Shown here: piece by piece, positions 36,765-46,337 of the stretch | How positions within the stretch are numbered: position 1 is the stretch's first letter | How the letters are laid out: the number at the start of each line of letters is the position of its first letter | Assembly (NCBI RefSeq): GCF_011059185.1 | Contig: NZ_JAALFE010000019.1 | Coordinates: 1-64,000 of the forward strand | Direction: 5' to 3' | Source: Paragemmobacter kunshanensis | Lineage (GTDB): Bacteria; Pseudomonadota; Alphaproteobacteria; Rhodobacterales; Rhodobacteraceae | DNA: 64,000 nucleotides | Made by a program: the position numbers and the translations under genes | The notes under the pieces: generated by a model | What the model was told of the DNA's origin: nothing | Database searches by the model: none | The model's input: only the letters and a program-made list of their open reading frames with translations

Positions 36765-37148
36765 ATGACGCATCAAGCTACGATCATTACCGCCTCCTTG
36801 ACCGGTCTTGCTACCGGCCAGATGGTGTTTGCTGATCCGCTGTTGCGTCAGTGTGGCGAGTTCCACATCGATTTGCGTCGTTCAACCCAGACCGTTGAGG
36901 GTAAAGATCGTTTGATCGAAATCGTCCAGTTCGATGAAGAAAGTCGCCGTTTCGGCGTAATGATTTCTCCGGCAGACGGCTTAACGGGCTCTAGTGCCAA
37001 CGTCATTGCGATAATGTCTGCGGATATTGTCTGCATGCACCTTGATGCTCGTGTGAGCGAAACACGTCCGGCTGTGCGCGAGGGCGACGGTTGGCTTGTG
37101 GACAGCGGATGCGAAGGGCACTTGGTCCGGCTGGAGGAGAAGTGTTGA
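36765..37148 (+). CDS. Unknown protein with atypical base composition
   Basis: A 127-residue protein I do not recognise. No signal peptide or membrane helix is obvious; it has three cysteines in the C-terminal third (IVCMHLDARV, DSGCEGHLVRLEEKC) and looks beta-rich. Third codon positions use many A/T bases (GCT, GAT, CGT, TTG, GTA and a rare TTA) unlike the flanking nuo genes, which are strongly G/C-ending. No clear ribosome site precedes the ATG. The composition suggests recent transfer into the operon, though the stop is neatly coupled to the next gene's start (GTGTTGA). Confidence 0.65.
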   Translation: MTHQATIITASLTGLATGQMVFADPLLRQCGEFHIDLRRSTQTVEGKDRLIEIVQFDEESRRFGVMISPADGLTGSSANVIAIMSADIVCMHLDARVSETRPAVREGDGWLVDSGCEGHLVRLEEKC

Positions 37149-37405
37149 TCGAAAATCTCACCCGGATCGGAACCTTTGGCGCAATGGTCAGCCTTTCTGC
37201 GTGCGCGTCTGCTGTTCCTGTCGCACCGGAAGCGGCTGCGCCCCTGACCGTGGTGCGCCAAGGCGCGCCCTACGCGAATTGGGAAGGCGCCGCCGCAAGG
37301 AAGCAGGCCGAGGCGGAATGCGCCGCGCTGGGCAAATCCCTGCGCCCGTCGATCTATGACCGCTATCAGGGCGGCGCATGGGTCTATGTGGAGGGCTGCG
37401 CATGA
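37142..37405 (+). CDS. Small predicted lipoprotein in the nuo operon
   Basis: An 87-residue protein with a lipobox (MVSLSACASA, Cys ~21). The mature part is about 65 residues (VVRQGAPYANWEGAAARKQA, then YDRYQGGAWVYVEGCA), with two more cysteines. It starts at GTG 37142 or TTG 37145 behind GGAGGAG; the TTG spacing is better, and both overlap the upstream stop. The stop overlaps an ATG of the next frame. Function is unknown. Confidence 0.6.
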   Translation: MLIENLTRIGTFGAMVSLSACASAVPVAPEAAAPLTVVRQGAPYANWEGAAARKQAEAECAALGKSLRPSIYDRYQGGAWVYVEGCA

Positions 37406-37474
37406 CCCGTTATGCGATGACATCCGCCCACACCCGCGCTTGTGATGGCATAGCAGGGCGCATCTCCCCCAAAT

Positions 37475-37497
37475 CCTTGGCAGGAACTGCCAAGGAG
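37475..37497 (+). promoter_or_regulatory. Hairpin overlapping a ribosome binding site
   Basis: CCTTGGCA (37475-37482) pairs perfectly with TGCCAAGG (37488-37495) around GGAAC. The right arm runs into AAGGAG (37492-37497), the ribosome site for the ATG at 37504. Folding would hide much of that site, so translation of the DUF5333-type gene may depend on ribosomes or a factor opening the stem. Confidence 0.55.
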
Positions 37498-37503
37498 AAG
37501 GCC

Positions 37504-37905
37504 ATGAAACTGTCGCTCACCCTCGCCACCCTGATGATCGCCGCCCCGGCCCTTGCCGCCGACCTGCCGATCAACAAGGAACCGCATATCAACCACATCC
37601 TGCTGCAGGGCTTCATCGGCGATGCCATCGCCGACAACTGCCCCGCGCTGGAACCGCGCAAGCTGCGCGCGCTCGGTGAATTGAACAAGCTGCGCGCCTA
37701 TGCGCAGGAGAAGGGCTATTCGGTCGCGGAAATCCGCGCCTTCGTCACGTCGGACACCGAAAAGGCGCGCGGCAAGGCCGAGGCGGCGGAGTGGCTGAAG
37801 GCCAAGGGGGCGGAACCCGGCAAGGAAGCCGAATACTGCCGCATCGGGCGGGAAGAGATCGCGAAGGAGTCGCTGATCGGTTATCTGCTGAGGGATACCG
37901 AATGA
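37504..37905 (+). CDS. DUF5333-type exported protein
   Basis: A 133-residue secreted protein with a Sec signal peptide (MKLSLTLATLMIAAPALAA) and a helical mature domain: NHILLQGFIGDAIADNCPAL, then KLRALGELNKLRAYAQEKGY and a second cysteine in AEYCRIGREEI that could pair with the first. It resembles proteins annotated DUF5333 in Rhodobacterales nuo operons. The ATG at 37504 is chosen because it begins the signal peptide and has AAGGAG upstream; a longer in-frame form from 37402 would bury it. The stop overlaps the next small ORF (ATGA). Confidence 0.72.
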   Translation: MKLSLTLATLMIAAPALAADLPINKEPHINHILLQGFIGDAIADNCPALEPRKLRALGELNKLRAYAQEKGYSVAEIRAFVTSDTEKARGKAEAAEWLKAKGAEPGKEAEYCRIGREEIAKESLIGYLLRDTE

Positions 37906-37988
37906 CCCAAGCGATGCAGGCCCCGGCACCTATGGAACAGGCGCAGCTGTGGAAATCCCACCGCTGCACCCAAGTGGCGGCGGAGTGA
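37902..37988 (+). CDS. Possible 28-residue ORF between DUF5333-type gene and nuoG
   Basis: Begins at an ATG overlapping the upstream stop and ends just before the next ORF, encoding a polar 28-residue peptide with no recognisable feature (MTQAMQAPAPMEQAQLWKSH...). Coupling at both ends suits translation, but so short a frame may be chance or only relay ribosomes to the next gene. Confidence 0.35.
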   Translation: MTQAMQAPAPMEQAQLWKSHRCTQVAAE

Positions 37989-37993
37989 CGGGC

Positions 37994-38176
37994 ATGTGCT
38001 ACGGACACCAGGACCCGAAACAGGCTATGCGCGACATCGAGGCGCGCGTGAAACATCTGTCCCTCTCGGGGCAGGACGAGACGAAACAGGCGACCCGCGC
38101 GCCGTTCGGGGGGCTTCTGGCCCGCCTGCGCGACGCGGTGAACGGGCTGCTGCGGAAGGACCGGGCTCATGTCTAA
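37994..38176 (+). CDS. Small unknown protein upstream of nuoG
   Basis: A 60-residue hydrophilic, probably helical peptide ([20 protein letters not shown]... ending [10 protein letters not shown]). A GTG nine bases earlier overlaps the previous stop and is an alternative start; GGCGGAG lies upstream. It overlaps the nuoG start by eight bases, which argues that it is translated. No family recognised. Confidence 0.5.
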   Translation: MCYGHQDPKQAMRDIEARVKHLSLSGQDETKQATRAPFGGLLARLRDAVNGLLRKDRAHV

Positions 38177-40190
38177 CCTGAAGAAGATCAACATCGACGG
38201 CATCGAGGTCGAGGTGGATGGTGCCATGACCATCATCCAGGCGGCCGAGGTTGCGGGCGTGGAAATCCCCCGTTTTTGCTATCACGAACGCTTGTCGATC
38301 GCCGGCAACTGCCGGATGTGCCTTGTTGAAGTCGTGGGCGGTCCGCCGAAACCCGCCGCTTCCTGCGCGATGCAGGTCCGCGACCTGCGCCCCGGCCCGA
38401 ATGGCGAGGCGCCGGTCGTCAAGACCAAGTCGCCGATGGTCAAGAAGGCCCGCGAAGGGGTGATGGAATTCCTGCTCATCAACCACCCGCTCGACTGCCC
38501 GATCTGCGATCAGGGCGGCGAATGCGACCTGCAGGATCAGGCGATGGCTTACGGCGTGGACTTCTCGCGCTACCGCGAACCGAAGCGGGCGTCGGATGAC
38601 CTGAACCTTGGCCCGCTGGTGGCCACCAAGATGACGCGTTGCATCTCCTGCACGCGCTGCGTCCGCTTCACCACCGAAGTCGCGGGCATCACCCAGATGG
38701 GCCAGACCGGGCGCGGCGAGGATAGCGAGATCACCTCCTACCTCAACATGACGCTCGACAGTAACCTGCAGGGCAACATCATCGACCTCTGCCCCGTCGG
38801 TGCGCTGACGTCGAAGCCTTACGCCTTCACCGCGCGTCCGTGGGAACTGACCAAGACCGAAACCATCGACGTGATGGATGCGCTGGGGTCGAACATCCGC
38901 GTGGATACCAAGGGCCGCGAAGTCATGCGCATCCTGCCGCGCAACCATGACGGCGTGAACGAGGAATGGATTTCCGACAAGACCCGCTTCGTCTGGGACG
39001 GCCTGCGCCGCCAGCGTCTGGACACGCCCTATATCCGCGAAAATGGCAAGCTGCGGAAGGCGGGCTGGGGCGAGGCGCTGGCCGCTGCCGCCGCTGCCAT
39101 GAAGGGCAGGAAGGTTGCAGCACTTGTCGGCGATCTGGCCCCGGTCGAGGCGATCTTCAGCCTCAAGCAACTGGTCGAAGGTCTGGGCGGCAAGATCGAA
39201 GCCCGCACCGATGGCGCGCGCCTGCCTGCGGGCAACCGCTCGGCCTATGTCGGCACTGCCTGCATCGAGGATATCGACAGCGCGAAGTCGATCCTGCTGA
39301 TCGGCACCAACCCGCGTGTCGAGGCGGCGGTCCTGAACGCCCGCATCCGCAAGGCCTGGACGCTGGGAGCCAAGGTCGCGCTGGTCGGGCCTGCGGTCGA
39401 TCTGACCTATGACTACCACCACGCCGGCACCGACCGCGCCGCGCTGACCGCCCTCGTGGCCGAGGCGCAGAAGGCCGGACCTGACGGCAAGCTCGCCGTC
39501 GTGATCATCGGCCAAGGCGCGATCAACGAGGCGGATGGCGAGGCCGTGCTGTCGCAGGCGATGGCTCTGTGCTCTGCCACGGGCGCGAAGCTTCTGGTCC
39601 TGCACACCGCCGCGTCGCGTGTCGGCGCGCTGGACGTGGGGGCCGTCACCGAAGGCGGCCTTGCCGCCGCGACCGAAGGCGCAGAGGTGATCTACAACCT
39701 TGGCGCGGATGAGGTGGAAATCGCCCCCGGTCCCTTCGTCATCTATCAGGGCAGCCATGGCGACCGTGGCGCGATGCGCGCCGACGTGATCCTTCCGGGC
39801 GCGGCCTGGACCGAGGAGAACGGCCTTTTCGTCAACACCGAAGGCCGCCCGCAACTGGCGCTCCGCGCCGGTTTCGCACCCGGCGAGGCGAAGGAGAACT
39901 GGGCGATCCTGCGCGCGCTGTCGGCCGAACTCGGCGCGACGCTGCCCTGGGACAGCATGGCCGCGCTGCGCCGTGCGCTGGTGGCGGCCCATCCGCATCT
40001 GGGCCGCGTGGACGAAGTCGCCGAAAACGCATGGCAGCCGCTGGAGGTGAAGGCCCCCGCCAAGGCCGATTTCCGCACTGCGATCAAGGACTTCTACCTC
40101 ACGAACCCCGTTGCCCGCGCCTCTGCCCTGATGGGCGAGCTGTCGGCCATGGCGGCGCAACGCGCCCGCGTTGCGCTGGCGGCGGAATGA
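38169..40190 (+). CDS. nuoG: NADH-quinone oxidoreductase subunit G
   Basis: The large iron-sulfur subunit of the NADH module, 673 residues. The N-terminal ferredoxin domain holds [2Fe-2S] N1b ([20 protein letters not shown], plus a later Cys in ASCAMQV). A His-Cys cluster follows in [18 protein letters not shown], then the N4 motif [10 protein letters not shown] with CPVGAL. The rest is a molybdopterin-oxidoreductase-like domain without cofactor. It overlaps both neighbouring small genes by a few bases. Confidence 0.96.
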   Translation: MSNLKKINIDGIEVEVDGAMTIIQAAEVAGVEIPRFCYHERLSIAGNCRMCLVEVVGGPPKPAASCAMQVRDLRPGPNGEAPVVKTKSPMVKKAREGVMEFLLINHPLDCPICDQGGECDLQDQAMAYGVDFSRYREPKRASDDLNLGPLVATKMTRCISCTRCVRFTTEVAGITQMGQTGRGEDSEITSYLNMTLDSNLQGNIIDLCPVGALTSKPYAFTARPWELTKTETIDVMDALGSNIRVDTKGREVMRILPRNHDGVNEEWISDKTRFVWDGLRRQRLDTPYIRENGKLRKAGWGEALAAAAAAMKGRKVAALVGDLAPVEAIFSLKQLVEGLGGKIEARTDGARLPAGNRSAYVGTACIEDIDSAKSILLIGTNPRVEAAVLNARIRKAWTLGAKVALVGPAVDLTYDYHHAGTDRAALTALVAEAQKAGPDGKLAVVIIGQGAINEADGEAVLSQAMALCSATGAKLLVLHTAASRVGALDVGAVTEGGLAAATEGAEVIYNLGADEVEIAPGPFVIYQGSHGDRGAMRADVILPGAAWTEENGLFVNTEGRPQLALRAGFAPGEAKENWAILRALSAELGATLPWDSMAALRRALVAAHPHLGRVDEVAENAWQPLEVKAPAKADFRTAIKDFYLTNPVARASALMGELSAMAAQRARVALAAE

Positions 40191-40609
40191 GGCAGCCCGG
40201 AATGGCACATCGCGCAGGCATCATCGCAAGGGCAGGGGTCGCGGCAGCGGCCCTGTCGGCCTGCGCGCCTGCGGCGGGCGTGTCCAGCATGGGCAGCTTC
40301 AACCCGTCCTATCAGGGGATCGAGACGATCCTGCTGGACGGGGATCTGGTGAATTTCCGCGTCGCCATGAAAGGCGCGCGGGACAATGCGGATGTCGAGG
40401 CCTATGCGCGCTGCGCGGCGGCCCAATATGCGCTGATCCGCGGCGCGGGCTTTGCGCGGCATGTGCGCACGACCGTGGCGCGTTCAGGTGAAATCTGGCG
40501 GGGGGATGCGGTCTATACCATCTCTGCCGCCCTTCCGAGGGGCTTCAGGACAATCGACGCCGAAGTGATGGTGCGCGATTGCGGCTCGCTCGGGATACCG
40601 ACTGTCTGA
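40187..40609 (+). CDS. Predicted lipoprotein between nuoG and nuoH
   Basis: A 140-residue exported protein with a lipobox in [14 protein letters not shown] (Cys ~25). The mature domain ([61 protein letters not shown]) looks alpha/beta and has two Cys. The ATG at 40187 overlaps the nuoG stop (ATGA); an ATG at 40202 behind GAGG gives an equally good signal peptide. Similar unassigned genes occur at this point in relatives, from general knowledge; function unknown. Confidence 0.65.
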   Translation: MRQPGMAHRAGIIARAGVAAAALSACAPAAGVSSMGSFNPSYQGIETILLDGDLVNFRVAMKGARDNADVEAYARCAAAQYALIRGAGFARHVRTTVARSGEIWRGDAVYTISAALPRGFRTIDAEVMVRDCGSLGIPTV

Positions 40610-40621
40610 GGGAAAGGCATC

Positions 40622-41659
40622 ATGACGGATTTCTTCGCAACAGGGATGGGAACGGCGGTTCTGGTGGCGGCGCAGACGCTGCTGCTCGTCGGTTTCGTGA
40701 TGCTCTCCATGCTCTTCCTCGTCTATGGCGACCGGAAGATCTGGGCGGCGGTGCAGATGCGGCGCGGGCCGAACGTGGTGGGGCCCTGGGGCCTGCTGCA
40801 AACGGTGGCCGATGCCGCGAAATACGTCTTCAAGGAAATCGTGATCCCCGCCGGGGCGGATCGCCCGGTCTTCTTCCTTGCGCCGATGCTCTCCTTCGTG
40901 CTGGCGCTGATGGCCTGGGCGGTGATCCCCTTCGACAATGGCTGGGTGCTGGCCAATATCAACGTGGCGATCCTCTTCGTCTTCGCCATGTCGTCGCTCG
41001 AAGTCTATGGCGTGATCATGGGCGGCTGGGCGTCGAACTCCAAATACCCCTTCCTCGGCTCGCTGCGCTCTGCCGCGCAGATGATTTCCTATGAGGTGTC
41101 GCTGGGCCTGATCATCATCGGCATCATCATCTCCACCGGGTCGATGAACCTTTCGGCCATCGTGCAGGCGCAGGACGGCAACCTCGGCCTTCTGAACTGG
41201 TACTGGCTGCCGCATCTGCCGATGGTGGCGCTGTTCTTCATCTCGGCGCTGGCCGAAACCAACCGCCCGCCGTTTGACCTGCCCGAAGCGGAATCCGAAC
41301 TCGTCGCGGGGTTCATGGTTGAGTACTCCTCCACCCCGTTCCTGCTGTTCATGGCGGGGGAATACATCGCGATCTACCTCATGTGCGCGCTGATGAGCAT
41401 CCTGTTCTTCGGCGGCTGGCTGTCGCCCATCCCGGGCCTGCCCGATGGCTGGTGGTGGATGGTGGCCAAGATGGCCTTCTTCTTCTTCCTCTTCGCGATG
41501 GTGAAGGCCATCGTGCCCCGTTACCGCTATGACCAACTCATGCGGATCGGCTGGAAGGTCTTCCTTCCCCTGTCGCTCGCCTGGGTCGTGATCGTGGCCT
41601 TCCTTGCGAAATTCGAAGTGCTTGGCGGCTTCTGGGCCCGCTGGACGATCGGAGGCTGA
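40622..41659 (+). CDS. nuoH: NADH-quinone oxidoreductase subunit H
   Basis: The membrane subunit that forms the quinone chamber, 345 residues, about eight helices. Diagnostic blocks are [20 protein letters not shown] at ~36, [10 protein letters not shown], and the acidic loop [20 protein letters not shown] at ~213, followed by [21 protein letters not shown] precedes the ATG. nuoI begins two bases after the stop. Confidence 0.97.
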   Translation: MTDFFATGMGTAVLVAAQTLLLVGFVMLSMLFLVYGDRKIWAAVQMRRGPNVVGPWGLLQTVADAAKYVFKEIVIPAGADRPVFFLAPMLSFVLALMAWAVIPFDNGWVLANINVAILFVFAMSSLEVYGVIMGGWASNSKYPFLGSLRSAAQMISYEVSLGLIIIGIIISTGSMNLSAIVQAQDGNLGLLNWYWLPHLPMVALFFISALAETNRPPFDLPEAESELVAGFMVEYSSTPFLLFMAGEYIAIYLMCALMSILFFGGWLSPIPGLPDGWWWMVAKMAFFFFLFAMVKAIVPRYRYDQLMRIGWKVFLPLSLAWVVIVAFLAKFEVLGGFWARWTIGG

Positions 41660-41661
41660 AA

Positions 41662-42156
41662 ATGGCGAATATCGACTGGACCCGCGCCACGCGCTACTTC
41701 CTGCTGCAGGACTTCATCAAGGGCTTTGCCCTTGGCATGAAGTATTTCTTCGCCCCCAAGGCGACGGTGAACTACCCGCATGAAAAGGGGCCGCTCTCGC
41801 CCCGTTTCCGCGGCGAACACGCCCTGCGCCGCTATCCGAATGGCGAGGAACGCTGCATCGCCTGCAAGCTGTGCGAGGCCGTCTGCCCCGCGCAGGCCAT
41901 CACCATCGACGCCGAACCGCGCGAGGACGGCAGCCGCCGCACCACGCGCTATGACATCGACATGACGAAATGCATCTATTGCGGCTTCTGCCAGGAAGCC
42001 TGCCCCGTCGATGCCATCGTCGAAGGCCCGAACTTCGAATTCTCCACCGAAACCCGCGAGGAACTGTTCTACACCAAGGAAAAGCTCCTCGAGAACGGCG
42101 CGCGCTGGGAGGCCGAGATTGCCCGCAATCTCGAACTCGACGCGCCCTATCGGTGA
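41662..42156 (+). CDS. nuoI: NADH-quinone oxidoreductase subunit I
   Basis: A 164-residue ferredoxin-like subunit with two [4Fe-4S] clusters (N6a, N6b) from [16 protein letters not shown] at ~69 and [16 protein letters not shown] at ~108. The N-terminal amphipathic part [18 protein letters not shown] lies on the membrane. Lengths and motifs are normal. Confidence 0.97.
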   Translation: MANIDWTRATRYFLLQDFIKGFALGMKYFFAPKATVNYPHEKGPLSPRFRGEHALRRYPNGEERCIACKLCEAVCPAQAITIDAEPREDGSRRTTRYDIDMTKCIYCGFCQEACPVDAIVEGPNFEFSTETREELFYTKEKLLENGARWEAEIARNLELDAPYR

Positions 42157-42162
42157 GCGCAG

Positions 42163-42573
42163 ATGACTGACGCCTTCACCAAGATGATCCAGCAGATGAT
42201 GGAGCAGGGCCAGGAAATGGTCCGCGCCTTCAACCCTGCGCTGGAGAACATGTCGGTGAAGGGCTTCGACCAGCTCTTTCCGACCATGTCCAAGGACATG
42301 ATGGAAATGTGGTTCGGCAAGACCTTCAACCGCGAAGGTCTGGATGCCAAGACACGGCTTCTGGTCACCATCGCCGCGCTGACGGTGCTGGGCGCACAGG
42401 CCGAACCGCAGCTGAAGCTGGCGGTGCGCCACGCGCTGGAAGCGGGCGCCACGGAACGCGAGATCGCCGAAGTGATCTGGCAGATGAGCATGTTCGGCGG
42501 CCTGCCCGCCATGCAGAAGGCGCTGGAGATTGCCCAGTCCGTCTTCGCGGAAGTTCAGGAGAAAGACGCATGA
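42163..42573 (+). CDS. Carboxymuconolactone decarboxylase-like protein in the nuo operon
   Basis: A 136-residue helical protein of the CMD/AhpD superfamily. The core [20 protein letters not shown] and [20 protein letters not shown] fits the family, but the CxxC redox pair of AhpD is absent, so peroxidase activity is unlikely. The Met-rich N-terminus ([27 protein letters not shown]) is notable. It lies between nuoI and nuoJ, overlapping the nuoJ start (ATGA). A complex I function is possible but unshown. Confidence 0.8.
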   Translation: MTDAFTKMIQQMMEQGQEMVRAFNPALENMSVKGFDQLFPTMSKDMMEMWFGKTFNREGLDAKTRLLVTIAALTVLGAQAEPQLKLAVRHALEAGATEREIAEVIWQMSMFGGLPAMQKALEIAQSVFAEVQEKDA

Positions 42574-43184
42574 GCGTTGCAGATTACGCCTTCTATGCCT
42601 TCGCCATCGTCACCGTGACGGCGGGCCTTCTGGTCACCATCAGCCGGAACCCGGTGCATTCGGTGTTGTGGCTGATCCTGGCCTTCCTGTCCTCGGCGGG
42701 GCTCTTCGTCCTTCTGGGGGCGGAGTTCGTGGCCATGCTGCTGATCATCGTCTATGTCGGCGCGGTGGCGGTGCTGTTCCTTTTCGTCGTCATGATGCTG
42801 GACATCGACTTTGCCGAACTGAAGGGCGAGATGGCGAAATACATGCCACTCGCGCTGCTGATCGGGGTGGTGATCCTGATGCAGATCTCGCTTGGCGTCG
42901 GGGCCTGGATCCAGGCCGAAGGCGCGATGGGCCTGCGTCAGGCCGTGGCCCCCGATGCGGCGCAGGTGGAAAACACCAAGGCGCTGGGTCTGCTGATCTA
43001 TGACAAGTATATCTACCTGTTCCAGGCTTCGGGCCTGGTGCTGCTGGTCGCGATGATCGGGGCGATCCTGCTGACGCTGCGCCACCGTAAGGATGTGAAG
43101 CGGCAGAACGTGCTGGCGCAGATGTGGCGCGATCCGGCCAAGGCGATGGAACTGAAGGACGTGAAGCCGGGGCAGGGGCTCTGA
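42570..43184 (+). CDS. nuoJ: NADH-quinone oxidoreductase subunit J
   Basis: A membrane subunit of 204 residues with five helices: [20 protein letters not shown] and the pi-bulge helix [21 protein letters not shown]-type segment at ~55-75, where the conserved region [11 protein letters not shown] sits. The C-terminus extends in a basic tail ([14 protein letters not shown]). The ATG at 42570 overlaps the upstream stop. It is followed by an intra-operon repeat. Confidence 0.95.
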   Translation: MSVADYAFYAFAIVTVTAGLLVTISRNPVHSVLWLILAFLSSAGLFVLLGAEFVAMLLIIVYVGAVAVLFLFVVMMLDIDFAELKGEMAKYMPLALLIGVVILMQISLGVGAWIQAEGAMGLRQAVAPDAAQVENTKALGLLIYDKYIYLFQASGLVLLVAMIGAILLTLRHRKDVKRQNVLAQMWRDPAKAMELKDVKPGQGL

Positions 43185-43250
43185 TCAAGGCGGGGTGAAC
43201 CCCTTCAAGGCGGGGTGAACCCCGCCCTACGGCCGGGCGGTGACGCCCGG
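43185..43250 (+). repeat. Tandem hairpin repeat between nuoJ and a lipoprotein gene
   Basis: A 20-base unit, TCAAGGCGGGGTGAACCCC plus one base, is present twice in a row (43185 and 43205). The second copy forms GGCGGGGT-GA-ACCCCGCC (43209-43226). CCGGGCG-GTGA-CGCCCGG (43233-43250) follows. No T run follows, so readthrough is likely; mRNA processing or stabilisation would fit. The GGCGGGGTGAACCCCGCC core is common between genes in this order, from general knowledge. Confidence 0.7.
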
Positions 43251-43287
43251 AAACCAGACAAGGCCAAAAGGCCCGAGGGAACCGAAG

Positions 43288-43791
43288 ATGGTTGGACAGT
43301 GGATGCAGACGAAAGGACCCGCGCGCGGCTTTGCCGCCGTGCTGGCCCTTGCCGCATTGGCCGCCCTGTCGGGCTGCGTCTCGGACGATCAGGCCGTGGA
43401 CATGGGCCTTGCCACCAAATGCGAGGCGGATGGAACGGTTGCCGTCCTCGGCGATCCGGCGCGGCGCTTCGTGACGAAGTCGGATACCGAAATCTGCCGC
43501 GGCCCGCGTCGCGACAGCTATAGCGAAACGCGCCTTGCCATCATCGACTGCGGCACGCAGACGGCCCTCAGCGCGGGCGTCACCCGCGCCAGCGCCGATC
43601 AGGCCCGCCGCGGACCGGATTACGACAATACCGCCGCCGTGGAACAGGCGCGGCTTCGGCTCAAGGTCGGTCTTGCCGATCTGGCCGCGACAGAAGCCAG
43701 CCTCCGCGCTGCAGGCGTGCCCGTCACCCTTGCGCCGGGCGGGGCCGAGCAATGCACGAAACTGGCCGCCGGTGCGGCCCAAACGAACTGA
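43288..43791 (+). CDS. Predicted lipoprotein between nuoJ and nuoK
   Basis: A 167-residue exported protein. A signal segment GFAAVLALAALAALSGC has a lipobox (LSGC, Cys ~30). The mature part has KCEADGTVAVLGDPARRF, an RRDSYSETRLAIIDCGTQTA block and a C-terminal helical section ending KLAAGAAQTN, with several cysteines (about four). GAGGGA precedes the ATG at 43288. No family is recognised. It is the third predicted lipoprotein in this operon. Confidence 0.65.
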   Translation: MVGQWMQTKGPARGFAAVLALAALAALSGCVSDDQAVDMGLATKCEADGTVAVLGDPARRFVTKSDTEICRGPRRDSYSETRLAIIDCGTQTALSAGVTRASADQARRGPDYDNTAAVEQARLRLKVGLADLAATEASLRAAGVPVTLAPGGAEQCTKLAAGAAQTN

Positions 43792-43823
43792 CGGGGCATC
43801 AAGCCCCATAGGGAACGAGAGAG

Positions 43824-44129
43824 ATGGTTGGACTTGAACATTACCTGACGGTCGCCGCGGCGCTCTTCGTCATCGGGATCTTCGGCATCTTCCTGAACCG
43901 GAAGAATGTCATCGTGATCCTGATGTCGATCGAGTTGATGCTCCTGTCCGTGAACATCAACCTTGTCGCCTTCTCCTCGCATCTTGGCGATCTTGTCGGA
44001 CAGGTCTTCACCATGTTCGTCCTGACCGTCGCCGCCGCCGAGGCCGCCATCGGCCTTGCGATCCTCGTCGTCTTCTTCCGCAACCGCGGAACGATCGACG
44101 TGGAAGACGTCAACGTGATGAAAGGCTGA
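43824..44129 (+). CDS. nuoK: NADH-quinone oxidoreductase subunit K
   Basis: A 101-residue, three-helix MrpC-like subunit. It has [20 protein letters not shown] with the conserved region before the helix [17 protein letters not shown] (key Glu ~36), and a second Glu in [13 protein letters not shown] (~72). GAGAGAG-type purines precede the ATG. The stop lies five bases before nuoL. Confidence 0.96.
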   Translation: MVGLEHYLTVAAALFVIGIFGIFLNRKNVIVILMSIELMLLSVNINLVAFSSHLGDLVGQVFTMFVLTVAAAEAAIGLAILVVFFRNRGTIDVEDVNVMKG

Positions 44130-44134
44130 TCCGA

Positions 44135-46336
44135 ATGGCAACGATCATTCTCTTTGCGCCGCTGATCGGCGCGCTGATCTGCGGCTTCGGCTGGCGCTTC
44201 ATCGGGGAAAAGACCGGGCAGGTGCTGACCACCGCGCTGGTCTTCCTCGGGGCGCTGCTTTCCTGGATCATCTTCCTTACCCATGATGGCGTGACCGAAC
44301 AGGTCGTGCTGATGCGCTGGATCGAAAGCGGCAGCCTTGCCACGGAATGGGCGATCCGGCTGGACCGGCTTACCGCGATCATGCTGGTGGTGGTGAACTC
44401 GGTCTCGGCCCTCGTCCATCTCTACAGCTTCGGCTACATGGCGCATGACGACAACTGGCGCGACGATGAACCCTACCGCGCCCGGTTCTTCGCCTATCTC
44501 TCCTTCTTCACCTTCGCCATGCTGATGCTGGTGACGTCCGACAACCTCGTCCAGATGTTCTTCGGCTGGGAAGGGGTGGGGGTCGCCTCCTATCTGCTGA
44601 TCGGCTTCTATTACAAGAAACCCTCGGCCAATGCCGCCGCGATCAAGGCTTTCGTCGTCAACCGCGTGGGCGATTTCGGCTTTGCGCTGGGGATCTTCGC
44701 GCTGTTCTTCCTGACGGACTCGGTCAGTTTCGACGTGATCTTCGCCAAGGTGCCGGAACTGGCGCAAACCAATCTCACCTTCCTCTGGGGGGAATGGAAT
44801 GCCGCGAACCTGATCGGGGTGCTGCTCTTCATCGGGGCCATGGGGAAATCGGCGCAGCTCATCCTGCACACCTGGCTGCCCGACGCGATGGAAGGCCCGA
44901 CGCCGGTTTCCGCGCTGATCCACGCGGCCACCATGGTGACGGCGGGTGTCTTCCTCGTCTGCCGCATGTCGCCGCTTTACGAATTCGCGCCCTCCGCCAC
45001 GGCCTTCATCACCGTGCTGGGGGCCACCACGGCCTTCTTCGCCGCCACCGTCGGCCTTGTGCAGAACGACATCAAGCGCGTGATCGCCTATTCGACCTGC
45101 TCGCAGCTGGGCTACATGTTCGTGGCGGCGGGTGTGGGCGTCTATTCGGTGGCCATGTTCCACCTGTTCACCCACGCCTTCTTCAAGGCGATGCTGTTCC
45201 TTGGCGCGGGCTCGGTCATCCATGCCACGCATCACGAACAGGACATGCGCAACTATGGCGGCCTGCGGAAGAAGATCCCGCTCACCTTCTGGGCGATGAT
45301 GATCGGCACGCTGGCCATCACCGGGGTCGGCATCCCGCTGACGCATTACGGCTTTGCCGGTTTCCTGTCGAAGGACGCGGTCATCGAAAGCGCCTATGTG
45401 GGCAGCCACTATGCCTTCTGGCTGCTTGTCGTGGCGGCGGGGATGACCAGCTTCTATTCCTGGCGTCTGATGTTCCTCACCTTCTACGGGGAAAGCCGCG
45501 CGCAGGGCCACGGCCACCACGGCCATGACAGCCACGGCCACGGCCATGACGATCATGGCCACGGCCATCACGAACCGCATGAAAGCCCCGCCGTCATGCT
45601 GGTGCCGCTGGGCGTGCTTGCCCTTGGCGCGGTCTTCTCGGGCATGATCTGGTACAACAGCTTCTTCGGGGATGAGGGCAAGGTCCGGTCCTGGTTCGGC
45701 CTGCCCGTCGCGGAACATGCCGCAGCCGAGGGTGAACATGCCGCCGCCGAAGGCGATGCCCACGCCGCCACCACGGCAACGGAAGGCGAAGCCGCCGAAA
45801 CCCACGCCGCCACCGCCGCCACCGAAGGCGAAGCGCATGGCGAAGCCGCGGCCGAAGGCCATGCCTTCCCGCAGCCCGAACCGGGGCAGGGCGCCATCTT
45901 CATCGGCCCCGACAACCACGTCCTGCACGAGGCGCATCTCGTGCCGAAATGGGTGAAGGTCTCGCCCTTCGTGGCGATGGTGCTGGGCTTCCTTCTGGCC
46001 TTCCAGTTCTACATCCGCCGCCCCGATCTGCCCGGCAAACTGGCCGAGCAGCAGCGCCCGCTTTACCTCTTCCTTCTGAACAAGTGGTATTTCGACGAGC
46101 TTTACGACTGGGTCTTCGTTCGTCCCGCGAAATGGCTTGGCGGCTTCCTCTGGAAGAAAGGCGATGGCGCGGTGATCGACGGGTCGATCAACGGCGTCGC
46201 CATGGGGATCATCCCCTTCTTCACCCGGCTCGCGTCACGCGCGCAGTCCGGCTACCTGTTCCACTATGCCTTTGCCATGGTTCTGGGCATCGCCGCCCTG
46301 ATCACATGGATGACGCTCTCGGGGGGCGCGCACTGA
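44135..46336 (+). CDS. nuoL: NADH-quinone oxidoreductase subunit L, with His-rich inserts
   Basis: The distal antiporter-like subunit, 733 residues against about 610-700 in many relatives. The proton channel core is normal: [20 protein letters not shown] (Glu ~144), [20 protein letters not shown] (Lys ~230), [20 protein letters not shown]. Residues ~458-483 form a His/Gly/Asp-rich loop, and residues ~526-585 are an Ala/Glu/His-rich insert with imperfect repeats, before the long lateral-helix region and the final helix. The extra charged parts should sit in soluble loops between helices; metal binding is possible but unproven. Confidence 0.95.
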   Translation: MATIILFAPLIGALICGFGWRFIGEKTGQVLTTALVFLGALLSWIIFLTHDGVTEQVVLMRWIESGSLATEWAIRLDRLTAIMLVVVNSVSALVHLYSFGYMAHDDNWRDDEPYRARFFAYLSFFTFAMLMLVTSDNLVQMFFGWEGVGVASYLLIGFYYKKPSANAAAIKAFVVNRVGDFGFALGIFALFFLTDSVSFDVIFAKVPELAQTNLTFLWGEWNAANLIGVLLFIGAMGKSAQLILHTWLPDAMEGPTPVSALIHAATMVTAGVFLVCRMSPLYEFAPSATAFITVLGATTAFFAATVGLVQNDIKRVIAYSTCSQLGYMFVAAGVGVYSVAMFHLFTHAFFKAMLFLGAGSVIHATHHEQDMRNYGGLRKKIPLTFWAMMIGTLAITGVGIPLTHYGFAGFLSKDAVIESAYVGSHYAFWLLVVAAGMTSFYSWRLMFLTFYGESRAQGHGHHGHDSHGHGHDDHGHGHHEPHESPAVMLVPLGVLALGAVFSGMIWYNSFFGDEGKVRSWFGLPVAEHAAAEGEHAAAEGDAHAATTATEGEAAETHAATAATEGEAHGEAAAEGHAFPQPEPGQGAIFIGPDNHVLHEAHLVPKWVKVSPFVAMVLGFLLAFQFYIRRPDLPGKLAEQQRPLYLFLLNKWYFDELYDWVFVRPAKWLGGFLWKKGDGAVIDGSINGVAMGIIPFFTRLASRAQSGYLFHYAFAMVLGIAALITWMTLSGGAH

Positions 46337-46337
46337 T

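Noticed and set aside
37402-37503. A longer N-terminus for the DUF5333-type protein starting at 37402
   Set aside because: The ATGA overlap is tempting, but the extension would place a signal peptide 34 residues inside the protein, and AAGGAG fits the ATG at 37504.
42163-42573. An AhpD-type peroxidase
   Set aside because: The fold fits, but the CxxC active-site pair is missing.
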